From positions 141,754,457-141,818,456 of the forward strand of contig CM056994.1 in assembly GCA_029891345.1 (NCBI GenBank): a stretch of 64,000 nt of DNA, read 5' to 3'. The position numbers and the translations under genes were made by a program. Numbering within the stretch: position 1 is the first letter of the stretch; the number at the start of each line of letters is the position of its first letter. This DNA comes from Dryococelus australis. Taxonomy: Eukaryota; Arthropoda; Insecta; Phasmatodea; Phasmatidae. This document shows positions 22,491 through 34,099 of this stretch, piece after piece. Below the pieces are notes generated by a model. The model did not search any database, was not told the DNA's origin, and saw only the letters and a list, made by a program, of their open reading frames with translations.

Positions 22491-24799
22491 GTATTTCCCA
22501 AGTACTACATATGTACCAAGTTTGGTGAAATTCAGTTTGCGCGACCAAAAGTTTTCAGGGAGCGAGGAGCACTTCCACGTACAAACACATAGGCTAAGAC
22601 AAAGTTATCTCATAAGGCTTTCTTTCCTTTCGAAAGAAGGGCGAAAAGATTACGCAGCTCACAGACACTAACTATTCCTATCATTTAGTCTTCGCCATAG
22701 CCTGTGAATTCTCTTGATAATAGCACCACACGATCGCCGATTTTAAAAGGCAACATAGAGAAACTAAGAAAAGTTCTATGCTAGATAACAGTTTTTGTAA
22801 ACTTTGAGAGCAAATATTTTACCATATTGTTGCATTTATTTTGCAGTTTATATTGTGCCATATTAACATACACAAATTCATAGCGTGTTCAAAATAACAC
22901 GGTAGAAATACACATCGTTTAAATTAAATTATCTAATTATAGGTATAAAAATTATAGTTTTGCCTTCTTTGGTTTTTCTTTATTGACGTAAATAAGATAT
23001 AAAAATATGATTAATTTCTATAGCGTTAATTTATATCCCATGGTGCCCTTAAGAAGTGAAACCGCTCTGGACATTACTGGGACAATCCAAATAAAATATG
23101 ATGTCACACACAAATTATATCTTCACCAATTTTTATGGGTTAGATTATATTGTATGAAATATCAACCTTGCTGCTTTTCAAAACCAAATTTTGATACCTT
23201 TCTTTTTGGACATTTTCGTACATTTTACGACGTCAATTTTATAAAAAGAAAATACATTTCAAGTTAACTTCTTGAGACACGTACGTGGTCTCTATAATTT
23301 CCCCAAAGCCCCCATTCTACCGGCGATACACCCTGGTCTACCTGCGATACGTATCTCGTAATGAGCATTTATATCAATTGAAGAAAATTTTATTCGGCGC
23401 TGCACAACACGCAAAAACACTAACAATCTATATAAATTTAGGATGGTACTTACAAATTAAAACTTTGAAACACTGACAAGCGCTTGAAGATAATCATTGA
23501 AGTGAAATTCACAGCCCGATGTAGTACATAAGTATAAAATTAAAATATTCACGAACGAACGACGGGCAGCGATGATTTGTTTCGATGAGCACATAGAACA
23601 CTGTGTGGGGACGGTCGTACCGGCGTGGAGCGGAGCTTTAGCGCGCGCCCCATAGAGGGCATGCGTGTTCCTTCTTTAAGTGTATCAGAAGGAAAACTTC
23701 TATATGATAGGTTGGTTCAAAAATCCGGACTTGACGTCATTAATTATGTATTATTCTGACCCCTCTAAGGGGGTATTGGTTTTCTCCATAGAGACCAATG
23801 TATTTTCATGTTACCAGATTGTTCGATAACATGTGTGATTTTGTTATACCCCTCTAAGGGACAATGTGGTCATCACGCCTTGGTTCGCTATTGGTGGACA
23901 AATGTGTGACCCCTATAGCCAGTCAATGGTCGTTTTCTGTATTTATTCGGCCTGCAAATCCAAGAACGGGGTCAGACGCTTGGAATCGAGTGAGGGCTTA
24001 TCCATAAAGAAACAGGTCAGGTAGCTTGTTTATTGGTTATTTCGCAATGTAATACCTTTTAGAATGCAGGAACGTCACTTTGACGTTTTCAGTAATTTAT
24101 TTTGCAGTCAGAATAACTTTCAAATGGAACAATTTATTTGCCTACTCAAACTAATTGGAACCAAGCTTCATTATTCTTTGACAATGTTAGTGTTTGGTGA
24201 AAGGCTTGGAACCAACTTCTTACTTGAAATATAATGTTATTTTTCTAACTTTAACGAAAATTTTTGCTTGTGCTAGTTCTCTGCCAATTTGGTAAATTGA
24301 ATAGGGGCAGTAATGATTTATTTAAGCCCATCATTTTGGTAGGAATGTTGTGAAAATTAATGTGGCTTTGGCCAGTTTAAACTTTTTCCTATTTATTTTC
24401 GTTGCAATAATATATGGATTTGCAGGTGCGAGTGACAAATAATCTCACTAAAGTTAACCTAAAGATATTATAGACCAGTTGTAGTGGCCACAATCACCTG
24501 AATTGGCCAGGAGGAAAACGCGATGTCGGGTGACAATGATGCTTTTTATTGATATCTTTTAATTTGTGTAATTGAAGTAATGGTAGCAAAGACAGGCACA
24601 GGTTTTATTCGTGATAAAACCATGGTAATTTAAATATGCGTTTATATGGAGGTGCAGAAAAATTTGGATTCGTGCCTATAATTTTTAGAAATGTTTGAAC
24701 ATGCACAATGGCTGAGCACTGTACCCAATGTTCAAGTGTAATACGATATATTGTTTTCAAATTGTAAAAATAGCTTGAGGAGATCCAATGATACTAGAC
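22491..24799. other. Unassigned DNA with a CpG-richer patch at 23560-23680
   Basis: No gene is recognisable. Around 23560-23680 the sequence becomes GC-rich (GTACCGGCGTGGAGCGGAGC, GCGCGCGCC), which stands out in AT-rich surroundings and might be a promoter or the edge of a mobile element. Twice within 23755-23880 the phrase ACCCCTCTAAGGG appears. AACGTCA-CTT-TGACGTT, a small perfect inverted repeat, lies near 24071-24087. Confidence 0.4.
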
Positions 24800-25020
24800 T
24801 TAAAGGCATTGAGTGCATTTGTCATGCCACGTATGTTTGCTACGTGCATTTAAGATTTAATGTAAATTCAGATTTAAAGGCATTGAGTGCATTTGTGATG
24901 CCACGTATGTTTGCCACGTGCATTTAAGATTTTTATGTAAGTTCAGAGTTAAAGGTATTGAGTGTATTTGTGATGCCACGTGTGTTTACCACGAGCATTA
25001 AAGATTTTAGGTAAGTTCAG
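24800..25020 (+). repeat. Three tandem units of 72-76 bp containing CACGTG/CACGTA boxes
   Basis: Units 24800-24872, 24873-24948 and 24949-25020 each run TTAAAGGCATTGAGTGCATT, a TGTGATGCCACGTATGTTTG block, CCACG(T/A)GCATT, AAGATTT and GTAAGTTCAG. The first two agree at about 93% by eye and the third is more diverged. Each unit has two CCACGT-type boxes facing each other. Confidence 0.85.
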
Positions 25021-25975
25021 ACTGCATACCAAAGGGTTAAACAAATCTATAATTTGCAGTCAATCTTATCGCGTTAAAAATCATTAATTATAATGCGTTG
25101 AACAAGAGCTGTTGAAGGTGTTTGAAAGGTGTCCTATCACTTTGCTTCTAGACATTAGATGAGTAATTCAAGCTACACTACTATTGTTAGTAAGGATGAA
25201 TCAAAATAGTGCTGATCTCCAAACTCGTTTCGATTTAGTTTTTATTTTTAATGAAATCATCACGTCACCTGGTTTAGCGCAAATTGTACGTAAATATTTA
25301 AATAAATTAAACGTTTCTGTGGAGGGAGAAGGGAAATTAAATATCTGTTACTTTCTGTTAAACTGATTTTATCGCTATATTTCGTTAAGAGGAAGAATTG
25401 GCTTGTTAATTAAGATGATATATAACTAACAGCATTATTTCAGATAAGTCTCCTCTGTTAAAAACTACATCGCCTATGTGTAGTGGAATTGCGGTCATAT
25501 AATAACTTAGAAAAATATGCTTAATAATATATAACTAAGGTCGGATCACTGGAAATCGAAGTACTTGGGGTACAAACTAATAAATTAATTCCATAAGTAT
25601 CCTTGCGAAATGCCCGCTTTGAGAAATAATGTGTTATGTTTTAATTTAATTTACGGTAAACTTACACTGAACCCTTAGAGATTCGCAAAACATAAATCGA
25701 TGTACAAGAATTCTTACCAAAATATTAGTAATATTTCTGACCTGGATTGTTGAAATTACATGACCGTTCATCAGAGGTTATATTCTTTTGCAAATTTACG
25801 ACATAAATTTGGTAGAAACATGTAAGTATATACAGGAATGTTGTACCAATATCAGGGAATGAGACCGCTTTCCCAATGTACGAGAAGTGTTCAGTTGTGG
25901 GCGGTATCGGAAAACCGCTGAGGTGTATTTTAACACTCCAGGTCTTACTTAAGGACATGTTCAGCGTGGACTGGC
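25021..25975. other. Unassigned AT-rich DNA
   Basis: A 60-codon frame at 25184-25366 has a somewhat protein-like composition, but it lacks an ATG at its listed start and has no recognisable family. No gene is called. Confidence 0.35.
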
Positions 25976-26475
25976 GTCCAGATGACCGAAGGACGAAACC
26001 TGGCGAAGCAATGGGCGCTAAGTGCTCCTCCCGCCCGCCAGGAGCAGCACTCGAAACTGCCAGTACGAGTCCCCGCCCCTCCTCACCCAATCAACGAACC
26101 TCCCCAATTATCCACGTCTAGCATGCTGCCAACCGCGTCCCTCCCAAGGACGCCACCCTCCCTCTTACTGCTCGCCGCACACCCAAACGAGTAATAACCG
26201 AACACTTAGCCCGGATAATTTCCACAATCCTCCTCGAGCTCGCGACCGGCCCGCTCCAATTAGCGTTTCCCTCAAGAGCCTACGCCCCCGCCCCCTCCTT
26301 CAAGACCCGACCATGGCTCGAGGGGCCCTTTAAACACCGCTATCAACTTAAATGTCCCGGACGTGCGCGCTGCAGGATCGCCGCTCGCTCCAGCAGCGCT
26401 GCCACCGCGGAGACCTGCCGAGAGCACCACCACGACAGGACTACAACCCCCTCCGCTTCATGCTAGGGGTTAGGT
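25976..26475 (+). promoter_or_regulatory. GC- and CpG-rich island with a possible promoter and splice donor
   Basis: This 500-base stretch is the most GC-rich in the window and is C-biased on the plus strand. It contains CCAATCA (CAAT-like, about 26088), a TTTAAAC box at about 26329, several CpG-rich blocks (GGACGTGCGCGCTGC, CCACCGCGGAG) and GGTTAG|GTAAAAATA at about 26468-26482, which could be a donor. It ends abruptly at AT-rich DNA. Overlapping frames of 60-120 codons on both strands are what GC-rich DNA gives by chance. It could be a host promoter with a non-coding first exon, or the LTR/5' region of an unrecognised element. Confidence 0.35.
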
Positions 26476-26989
26476 AAAAATATTAACGCCATACATTGAA
26501 AAAGTCAGCTGAAACCTATCACTTTCTTGCTGATCCTACCGAGAAGTTGCAGAAGGCTTCCAATATTGCGATTTCCAGTGCAATATTTTTTTTTTGTAAT
26601 ATTTAGTCACGAAAATAATAACAAATATTATGACCGATAATTAGACAACGCGACAGCGAATTTAACTCTCACTTAACTTACCATTTTACTCGTTGTGAGG
26701 AAAAATGTAGTTATTCCTACAGTTCTGGTAACATACTAGTTATAAATGGCATGTGTTAAATAAGGACTTACATATAGGATGCCAGCTTTCATTGCGCCAT
26801 GTTGGTAGCCAGTACGCCACCAGCTTTATAGTCAGTATGTCGGCATCTTGGACCCACAATTTTGGTAGACAGTATGCCACCCTCTTGGTACCGCCATTTT
26901 GTCTTTGCAATTCATGCTCTTTCATTCCATGTAGTTTTATCGTGTTCGATCATTCCAAGGATTTTCTCCGAATGCTCCCATTCTGATTT
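26476..26989. other. Non-coding DNA with repeated GTATGCCACC/ATNTTGG motifs
   Basis: Between 26770 and 26910 the motif family CATGTTGGTAGCCAGTACGC, CATCTTGGACCC, TTTTGGTAGACAGTATGCC and CTCTTGGTACCGCCATTTTG repeats with about 40-50 bp spacing. The same wording appears near 720-775 and 3010-3060, so it is probably a fragment of the repeat family at the left of the window. Confidence 0.4.
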
Positions 26990-27110
26990 TCCTTTCCCTC
27001 TTTCCATTCTTTTCTTTCTTTCTCTCTCTCTCTCTACCTTTCTCTCTTCCTTCCTCTCTTTCTTTCTCATTTTCTCTCTTTCCTTCCTCTTGTGTCTCTC
27101 ATATTCATTT
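26990..27110 (+). repeat. Pyrimidine-rich (CTTT/CT)n tract
   Basis: The plus strand is almost wholly T and C for about 110 bases, with CTCTCTCTCT and TTCCTTCC blocks. It is simple-sequence DNA capable of triplex formation. The 117-codon frame crossing it is a by-product. Confidence 0.9.
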
Positions 27111-27299
27111 GTTTCTCAATTACTCACATTCGTTAGATCGACATCTTGGTTTTTTGTTTGTCATTTGTTTCTGACTTCCATCTTGCCTTCTTTTGTTTAC
27201 ATTGGCTGCTGCTAGTAGCATTAGTCTCTCTTGACAACCATGTTGGTTCTGGCTGCTAGGGGCTATGTTTTTTTAGTACTCAAAATACTACCGGGAAGA

Positions 27300-27365
27300 G
27301 TGCGGAACTGCTGAACCTTGGGTTGCTGTACTGAGGTCTTAGACCATTCGGCTATCATAACATGC
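27300..27365 (-). pseudogene. tRNA-Leu/Ser-like relic
   Basis: The minus strand reads ATAGCCGAATGGTCTAAGAC, close to the D-arm and box A of tRNA-Leu or tRNA-Ser. A CAACCCAAGGTTCAGCAG segment where box B is expected follows after about 30 bases. No full cloverleaf forms. It is probably a tRNA-derived SINE head or an old tRNA pseudogene. Confidence 0.4.
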
Positions 27366-28350
27366 GCTGGGACTAGGGTTATAAAATGTAAATAACTTGC
27401 GCATGTGTACGAATAAATATCTTGTTGTGGTTATATTTATTTCATTTATTGTATTGCATTTCATGTATTGCTATTATATTTTAAGTTTTAAATTTGAAGT
27501 GTTTATTTTCAATATATTATTTATTTGGTCTTAGTATATATTTTTTTTACTTTCTCTGAATTATTTTCAGAGTTTTTTCAAATATTCATGGATGTGCAAT
27601 AATTTTTTTTATTGCCATAACTACATATAATTTTTTTTTTTTCCATATAGGCATATAGGCAACTCATTAGTTTTTTTACTATCCGAGAATTTTTTGATTA
27701 GATATTTCATTTACGTGTAATGTTATATGTCCATAGACATGGAATAAAATTTTTTTACTATAGTCACATTTACATATAATTTTTTTCATATATGATATTT
27801 ATTAATTAATTTTTTTATTATAACAAACTTTTTAATACAAATTTTTCACATTAAAAAACTTTTTTGCTATCCTACACTTATATATTTTTTAAATATTTTA
27901 TTTACATGTAGGGACTTTGTTACTCACAATGAACTTACAATAATTTTATTCCCCCTTTGTTGAACATGGAATATTGCGTACCCTTATGATATGATTTGCG
28001 AGGACTTGTAAGTTGTTTTCCATGCACAATCTCTTAATCACACATATCAGTACACAATATACCCAACCTTTTACAGCTTAACTTATCCATGATGTAGTCA
28101 CCATTGCTGTCCACTTTTGTCGTATGGATTCCACACACACTTGTTTAGGATTTTGTATATCTTTCGTCTGACATTATACCCTTAATTACTTTTCATTTAA
28201 TAACTAATAAACTCACTTTTATTAGACACCCACTTAACTTCACCGAATTTCAACTCTATTCATCGCCAGACCCCTTTACACCTCCCCCCTTCCAGTCAGA
28301 CTTATTTTCCCATTTAGTTCAGTAAAGGAACAAATAATTCTGGCCTGATA
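27366..28350. other. AT-rich DNA with spaced T-tracts
   Basis: Between 27535 and 27900 runs of six to twelve T recur about every 60-70 bases, often as TTTTTTTACTAT, separated by ATTTACATATAA-like spacers. There is no gene. The outer left end of the next transposon may lie near 28240-28350. Confidence 0.5.
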
Positions 28351-28521
28351 AGGAAATAATTGCACCATAAATGATTTTTGTGCCATGGTGTCAGAAAATG
28401 TGTATCTTATTATGGACTTAAAGTCCATAGTCGTCTTCTTTGGGTAGTATCCGCCATCTTTGAAAATGGCGGCTAACATCAGTTTTTCCCAAAAATCTCG
28501 AAAATTATTTGTCATATGAAA
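28351..28521 (+). repeat. Left terminal inverted repeat
   Basis: It pairs with 34100-34269 in reverse complement. The best-conserved core is CCATAGTCGTCTTCTTTGGG (28427-28446). It includes the inverted AAGTCCATAG-type and GCCATCTTTGAAAATGGCGG blocks. Confidence 0.85.
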
Positions 28522-28660
28522 AAAATTAGGCAAAAACATCCCTTACAAAACTGCCTAAAAGGAAGTTGCTTGCCAATTTTCGCGTATAACGAACTGTTTC
28601 CGCACAACTAACAGTTGAGAATAACCCCAACATGTGTTTATTGTAAACTAGAGGACCCAG

Positions 28661-28696
28661 CCCGTGACCTTTTTTTTTTTTGTATTGTCACGGGGC
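28661..28696 (+). repeat. Hairpin with CCCGTGAC/GTCACGGG arms
   Basis: CCCGTGAC and GTCACGGG pair exactly around a T-rich loop of about 20 bases. It lies just before the minisatellite. The opening words ACTAGAGGACCCAGCCCGTG, together with the ACAGACAGACAGAG tract near 29795, resemble the two ends of a common insect short repeat. A secondary insertion spanning 28650-29850 is therefore possible. Confidence 0.55.
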
Positions 28697-28804
28697 CAGA
28701 ATAGTTACTGTGTTAGCAAATTTGGTTATCATACAAAGACTATAAGAAATATTGCATATATACATATATATAAAGGTTATAATGAAATTATGTGAAATTT
28801 AAGC

Positions 28805-29525
28805 GACTGCGGTTCCATTTAATATTTCTCTATCCACTTGGCCACTGCGGACCCACTTAACATAGTTGTATCCACTGAGCCACAAAGGCCCCACTTAATA
28901 TAGTTATCCACTGAGCCACTGCGGCTCCACTTGGAATCTCTCTATCCAATGAACTATTAAGGCCCCATTTTATATATATAAATCAACTTGGCCTCTGTGG
29001 CACCACTTGATATCATTCTATCCACTAAGCCACTGTGACCCCTCTTAAAATGGTTCTATCCGCTGACACTATGGCCCCACTTTGAATCGCTCTATTCACT
29101 GAGCCTTTGCGGCCCCACTTGGAATCTCTCTATCCACTGAGCCACTAAGGACCCACTTGGAATAGCTCTACCCACTGAGCAACTAAGGCACTACTTGGAA
29201 TATCTCAATCCACTGAGCGACTAAGACCCCATTTGATAAAGTTCTATCCACTGAGCCATTTCGGCCCCACTTGGAATCTCTCTCTATCCACTAAGCCACT
29301 GAGGCCCCACTTGGAATCGCTCTATCAACTTAGTCACTCCAGCCCCACTTGGAATCTTTCTATCCACAGAGCTACTAAGGCACCATTTAGATGTATATCT
29401 ATCTACTTGGCCATTGTGGTCCCACTAAGCCACTGCAGCCCCACTCAACATAGATCTATCCACTGAGCTACAAAACCCCCACTTGGAATCGCACTATCCA
29501 CTGAGCCACTCTGGACCGACTTAAT
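28805..29525 (+). repeat. 38-bp minisatellite, about 19 units
   Basis: The unit reads TCTATCCACTGAGCCACTAA then GGACCCACTTGGAATAGC, with variants such as TGCGGCCCCACTT and GCTCTATCC. Units differ at several positions each and some are shortened. The array fills most of the space between the left TIR and the gene. The 77-codon frame at 29233-29466 is repeat-derived. Confidence 0.9.
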
Positions 29526-29917
29526 TAACTCAACGTTAAAGTGAGACATTTAAAGTAAACAAAAATGATATTCCGTTACCTTCATATTTCTTTGCAAATT
29601 TCTCTATGCATTAACACAAAACTTTTCATAGGGAAAAAATAATTTAAAAATGAGTTTTTAGGGTAAAAGTTAATGATTGCATAATCCAATCTTGTTGAAA
29701 TTCGAACTTGCCCTCTATTTTACTCTGAGGATTCACTGAGCAAAATTTGAAGAACTTCTGTTGAGTTTCAACGGACTAAGAGGTATTAAAGACGCACAGA
29801 CAGACAGAGATCGTCTACTTATTATACATGATAATTAAGTGCGCATTCCTTGCAGTTGCGAAACAACAGCTAACTCATTTTGTTTCTGTTTCAGGTGAAG
29901 AAATGTGAATTACAGCT

Positions 29918-32900
29918 ATGGAATCGGCTACTAATGAGGCAGTTAAGTGTGCATTTTACAAATGCTGTTTGAATAATGGTGAGCCAGTTGCGAGGTTAGG
30001 TCAAGAAAGATGTCCAATCAATCTTCTGTGCAGCTGATGAAAGAGATGTCTATAAATGTTGTAGTTGGTCGAAAAGTTCATAATGATTACAGGAAAGACT
30101 TTTATAACAGAACAAGGATTGAAGCTGAAAAGAAGAGGAAGAGAAATGAGGATAACAACTGCTGGAATTACTCTAAAGTCGAGTTACTATCATCTAAAAG
30201 AACCAACAATGTGCATTTTCTGTGGAAGGGAAGCTATTCCAGATCTTCGCCATACAGACCGATTGCAGACACAGGTAATAAATCTTCGCTCATTAGAGTT
30301 AAGGAAATTGTAATTAAGACTTGTCATGGGAGAAATCGTGAATGGGGTGTGAGTGTCTTAGGGAGAGTGAACACAACTGTTTCAGGTATACATTCTCCTG
30401 ATGGTGTATATCACAGGGGATGTTCGACAAACTTCCGTACAGGAAAATACAAGCCAAAACAGTTTTATTCGATCTTAAAAGAAGACGTAGAACTCAAAAG
30501 GCAAAAACTGATAGGCAGACCTCCAGACACTATTAGAATCGAATCCTTAAAGGTTGTTTGTGAAATGTTTGAGAAGTTTGAAGATGGTCAAAAAACACTG
30601 CCATATTTTTCTGATATGATGAAAGAACTCTTAGATGTAATCGACTTACAACCATACACAACATAACACATGAAGAATCTTTTACAAGAAACTTATGGTG
30701 AAAATATTATAATTGGAAATGTTTCGGGAATAGTAAATGTAACATTTAGAGAAACTGCAGAATCAATACTTCAAGGTTATCATCAACAACCCAAAGAAGA
30801 CGACATAGAAAAATAAAAGGAAATGCTTTTACAGGTGGTGGCAAAGATAATCAAAAATGAAATAAAATAAAAGAGTACCCCTTCAGATATGTACCCTGAC
30901 TTAAGCAACTTTTCTGTGGAGACTTCTCTTGAATTTCTTTCTCCTTCTTTAAGGACACTTCTTTAATCCATTATGCCAGAAAACAACTTAGAAGCTGCTG
31001 CTATTGGCCAGGCTCTGATTCAAGCATGCTGACCAAGGGCAGTAATTAAACCACTTCAACTAGCTATGGGTATTCAAATGCATCATCACTAAATATCTCG
31101 CTTTCTTATTGACAAACTTAATAAACTTAGATTCTGTTCATCTTACCATGAGGTAAGACAATTTGAAAAAAAAAATGTGCAGCACAGCTAACTGACCAGA
31201 AACCTATGTAAGTAGACTCTAAAAGTTTTCATCAATTTGTGGCTGACAATGTTGATAATGACATATGAACTATAGATGGGAAAAAATATTTTCATGGACT
31301 GGGAATTATTGCATGCATCACACCAAAACTACAAAAAAGAAGTGAACCAGTTCCAAGAAGAGATGTTTCCCTTGAAGATGTAAGAAAGGTTGATGGTATT
31401 CCATTTCATTACTTTCAAGAATCTCAGAATAAGAAATTTATGTTTGATTCACTTTCTTCACCTACTGTTTCAGAACAAATTATCACAACAAATATGTTAC
31501 GGTATATCTCATGGTTTTTCCACGAAATTCATCCCACATGGTCAGTTAAAATGCAAGATATTTATACAGGAAATAAATATTCAGGAAGAGCTGAGATAGT
31601 ATTTATTCCTATGATTGGCCATAACACTAGTGATCCGTCGTGCATATACTCAACACTTCTCTTCATTTGCTCAGAAGCTTCAAGATGCAGGAAGAAAGCT
31701 ATAGTTACCTTTCACCAACCTCTCTATTGGAAAAGCGAAATTATTATTAATAGTGAACCAACCGATAGCGCTCTAAAATCTTTTATATTACTGCTCGGAG
31801 GTTTCCGTCTGAGAATGAGCTTCATTTCGAGCATTGTTACTATCATGGAAGCTCTGGATTGTTTGAAATTCATTAAACTGTTAAACCTCAGGCTGTCAGC
31901 AACATTTTGAGTGGTAAATTAGTCTCTAGGACTATTCGTGCCCACTTTATGGTGGATTTGGCTCTTAACTCGTTGGATTTGTGTATTGACATTCAGCAAT
32001 GATGACAGTAATATAGAAGATAAAATATTAGGATTTCAATATGTCAAGGTACTATATGAAGAAAGTTTGAATGAAAGTATTTTAATACAAGAAATTGCAA
32101 CATCGCCGTCTCTTAAAAGCATAGTCACAACAGTAGAAACATGGAAGAATTCAGTGGACAGCAGAACTGTTCATGTATGGTTCCAGTACTTGGAAATGGT
32201 TTTTTATTTTAAGAAGTTTCTTGATGGCTGAAAGAACCAGAGACTGGGCTTTGCATTTGAAATACATACTGCGTATGATGCCTTTCCTTGCAGCTGCTGG
32301 CCATAACATATACCAAGTCAACTTACATCTATTCGCAAGAAATGAAGAGGGATGCAATTTATACTAGAAGACTACTTTATTATTTCATCAAAGTACACCA
32401 TTTCGGAAAGAAAAAGAACTCACCAATATTGTAAACGGAGTGACTGCTTCTGAAAATGTTAATGTTGACGAATCTAATAAAGTTGGGGTAACTGTCCTGT
32501 TAAAATGGCTGGAAATTTTTCAGATATGTTCTCATTTACGAAGGCGGACCAGGTAATTACAATGACTTGTAGAAAATCCATACACACAAAGAATGGATAT
32601 TTCAGGATGGAGCACAGCCAGCTTTTTCAGATACTAATAGTTGTTGCTTTGAAAGGAGGGATGAACTTGAAGAATGTAATGACACATGAGTTGTGTTCAA
32701 TTCCTCTAGCTTTATTTGAAGATTGTGATATCCTTAGACTAGAAAATAAAGCAACACTGTCACATGCTTTATGGAGCATAGGTAAACCATCAGCAGACAT
32801 ACCTTGTCTTCAGGATTGTAAATATGTAATCGATGACGGGTAGTTGCTTCATCAAGTTAGTTGGCCACTCAACAACACACTCAGATATGATTTTGATTCC

Positions 32901-33950
32901 TACATTTCTTATGTAAAAACACGCTTTAAAATTGCTATCATTGTATTCGATGGATATAATGGCAGTCCATGTATTAAGGACTGCACGCACTTAAGACAAA
33001 CAAATGGTTTATGCTTTTCTGATGTTCATCTCTCACCAGAAACGAAACTTTCGATGAATAAGGATGTGTTTTCCTCAACTATAATAACAAAGCCACATTC
33101 ATACATAATATGGGATTAGAGCTTAGTGCTGCACAATGTAAGGTTTTGTATGCGAATAGTGATGCAGACATATGCATAACAAGAACATCAATAGAAGAAT
33201 CAAAAATTGAAAATGTCCGTGTTGTTGGAAATTGCACTGATCTTCTCATTCTCCTGTTCAGTTTTTCCCTGCCGCATTCAACATCGTTGTATTTCAAAAC
33301 AGAAACTAAACTGTCGGATATCAAATCTTCAAAAGCAAGTCTTGGTGAACTTTCTAAATCCCTTCTTTTCGTCCATTCATTTTTTTGTTGTAATACCACT
33401 TCCAGGTTCTTTGGCTTTGGGAAACAGACGGCATTCTATCTTACGAAGAGCGATGCAACCTTTAAGAAAGCTGCTATGATTTTTAACACTGAAAATTTGT
33501 AAAAATAAGAAATCATTGCTGCTGGGGAACAAGTAACCACAAGAGTATACAAAGACCATAAAAATGAGTCTGTTCTCGTATTAAGAGTGAGAGTGTTTGA
33601 ACACAAAGTTTGTATATCAACTGATGTTGTCGGCCCTGAAACTCTTCCTCCTACACCTTCTGCAGTAAAGTACCTCTCCTTAAGGGCATATCCCCAAATC
33701 GTGGAATGGAAAGGATATTCTCGTTTAATGAGGGCAAAAAATTGTGGCAACTCAGGACTGCCATGTACTTCCCTATAATGACGGACATCAGGCCTGCTCC
33801 AGATAATATACTCAAAGTGTTTTTTTGTAACTGTAAAGAAAACTGTGAAACTCTGAGGTGCTCGTGCAAAAAAATATGGCCTGTTTTGTACTTCAATTTG
33901 TGGACAGTGTCAAGGAGTTAACTGTGACAGGAAAGGAAAGAACACTGAAC
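29918..33950 (+). pseudogene. Transposon-encoded XPG/FEN1-like (PIN-fold) nuclease and CXC-tail protein, frameshifted
   Basis: I recognise this as the high-copy animal 'uncharacterized protein' family of about 1200-1400 residues. A TTTCTGTTTCAG acceptor sits at 29883-29894, just before an ATG at 29918 (MESATNEAVKCAFYKCCLNN), so a 5' intron is likely. Blocks in order: KVHNDYRKDFYNRTRIEAEK (about 30079), TMCIFCGRE (30208), GVYHRGCSTNFRTGKYKP (30403-30456), FLIDKLNKLRFCSSYHEVRQ (31099), SGKLVSRTIRAHFMVDLALN (about 31910), AERTRDWALHL and AAAGHNIY (32230-32310), FDGYNGSPCIKDCTHLRQ (32948), NSDADICITRTSIEESK (33158), VVGNCTDLLILLF (33220), LLFVHSFFCCNTTSRFFG (33366), FCNCKENCETLRCSCKK (33824) and GLFCTSICGQCQGVNC (33880). 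The nuclease-core motifs expected as GEDTDLL and GCDTTS read GNCTDLL and CCNTTS, so key acidic residues are lost. Frame changes are frequent, for example around 30190-30310, 31910-31980 and 33780. Confidence 0.8.
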
Positions 33951-34099
33951 TTTACGAAGATGATATTTATAAACTCAGTTGTAGCGTATACAGTGGTGAT
34001 GATTCAACAATCATTTGTGACACAACGGTTGGTTCTATGCAAAAATTGGGAAGTAACTTTCTTTTATGAAATTTTGTAAGGAATGTTTATTGTCAAAAC

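Noticed and set aside
25725-26333. Several overlapping frames of 70-121 codons in the GC-rich island
   Set aside because: They are open on both strands and in several frames at once, as expected of GC-rich DNA, and no family is recognisable.
26862-27215. 117-codon reading frame on the plus strand
   Set aside because: Most of it is a translation of the pyrimidine-rich simple repeat (Phe/Leu/Ser runs).
27300-27365. Functional tRNA-Leu or tRNA-Ser gene
   Set aside because: Only the box A region is convincing; no cloverleaf can be drawn.
28805-29525. CRISPR-like array of regular repeats
   Set aside because: The 38-bp units follow each other without unique spacers, differ among themselves and sit in a eukaryotic transposon, so it is a minisatellite.
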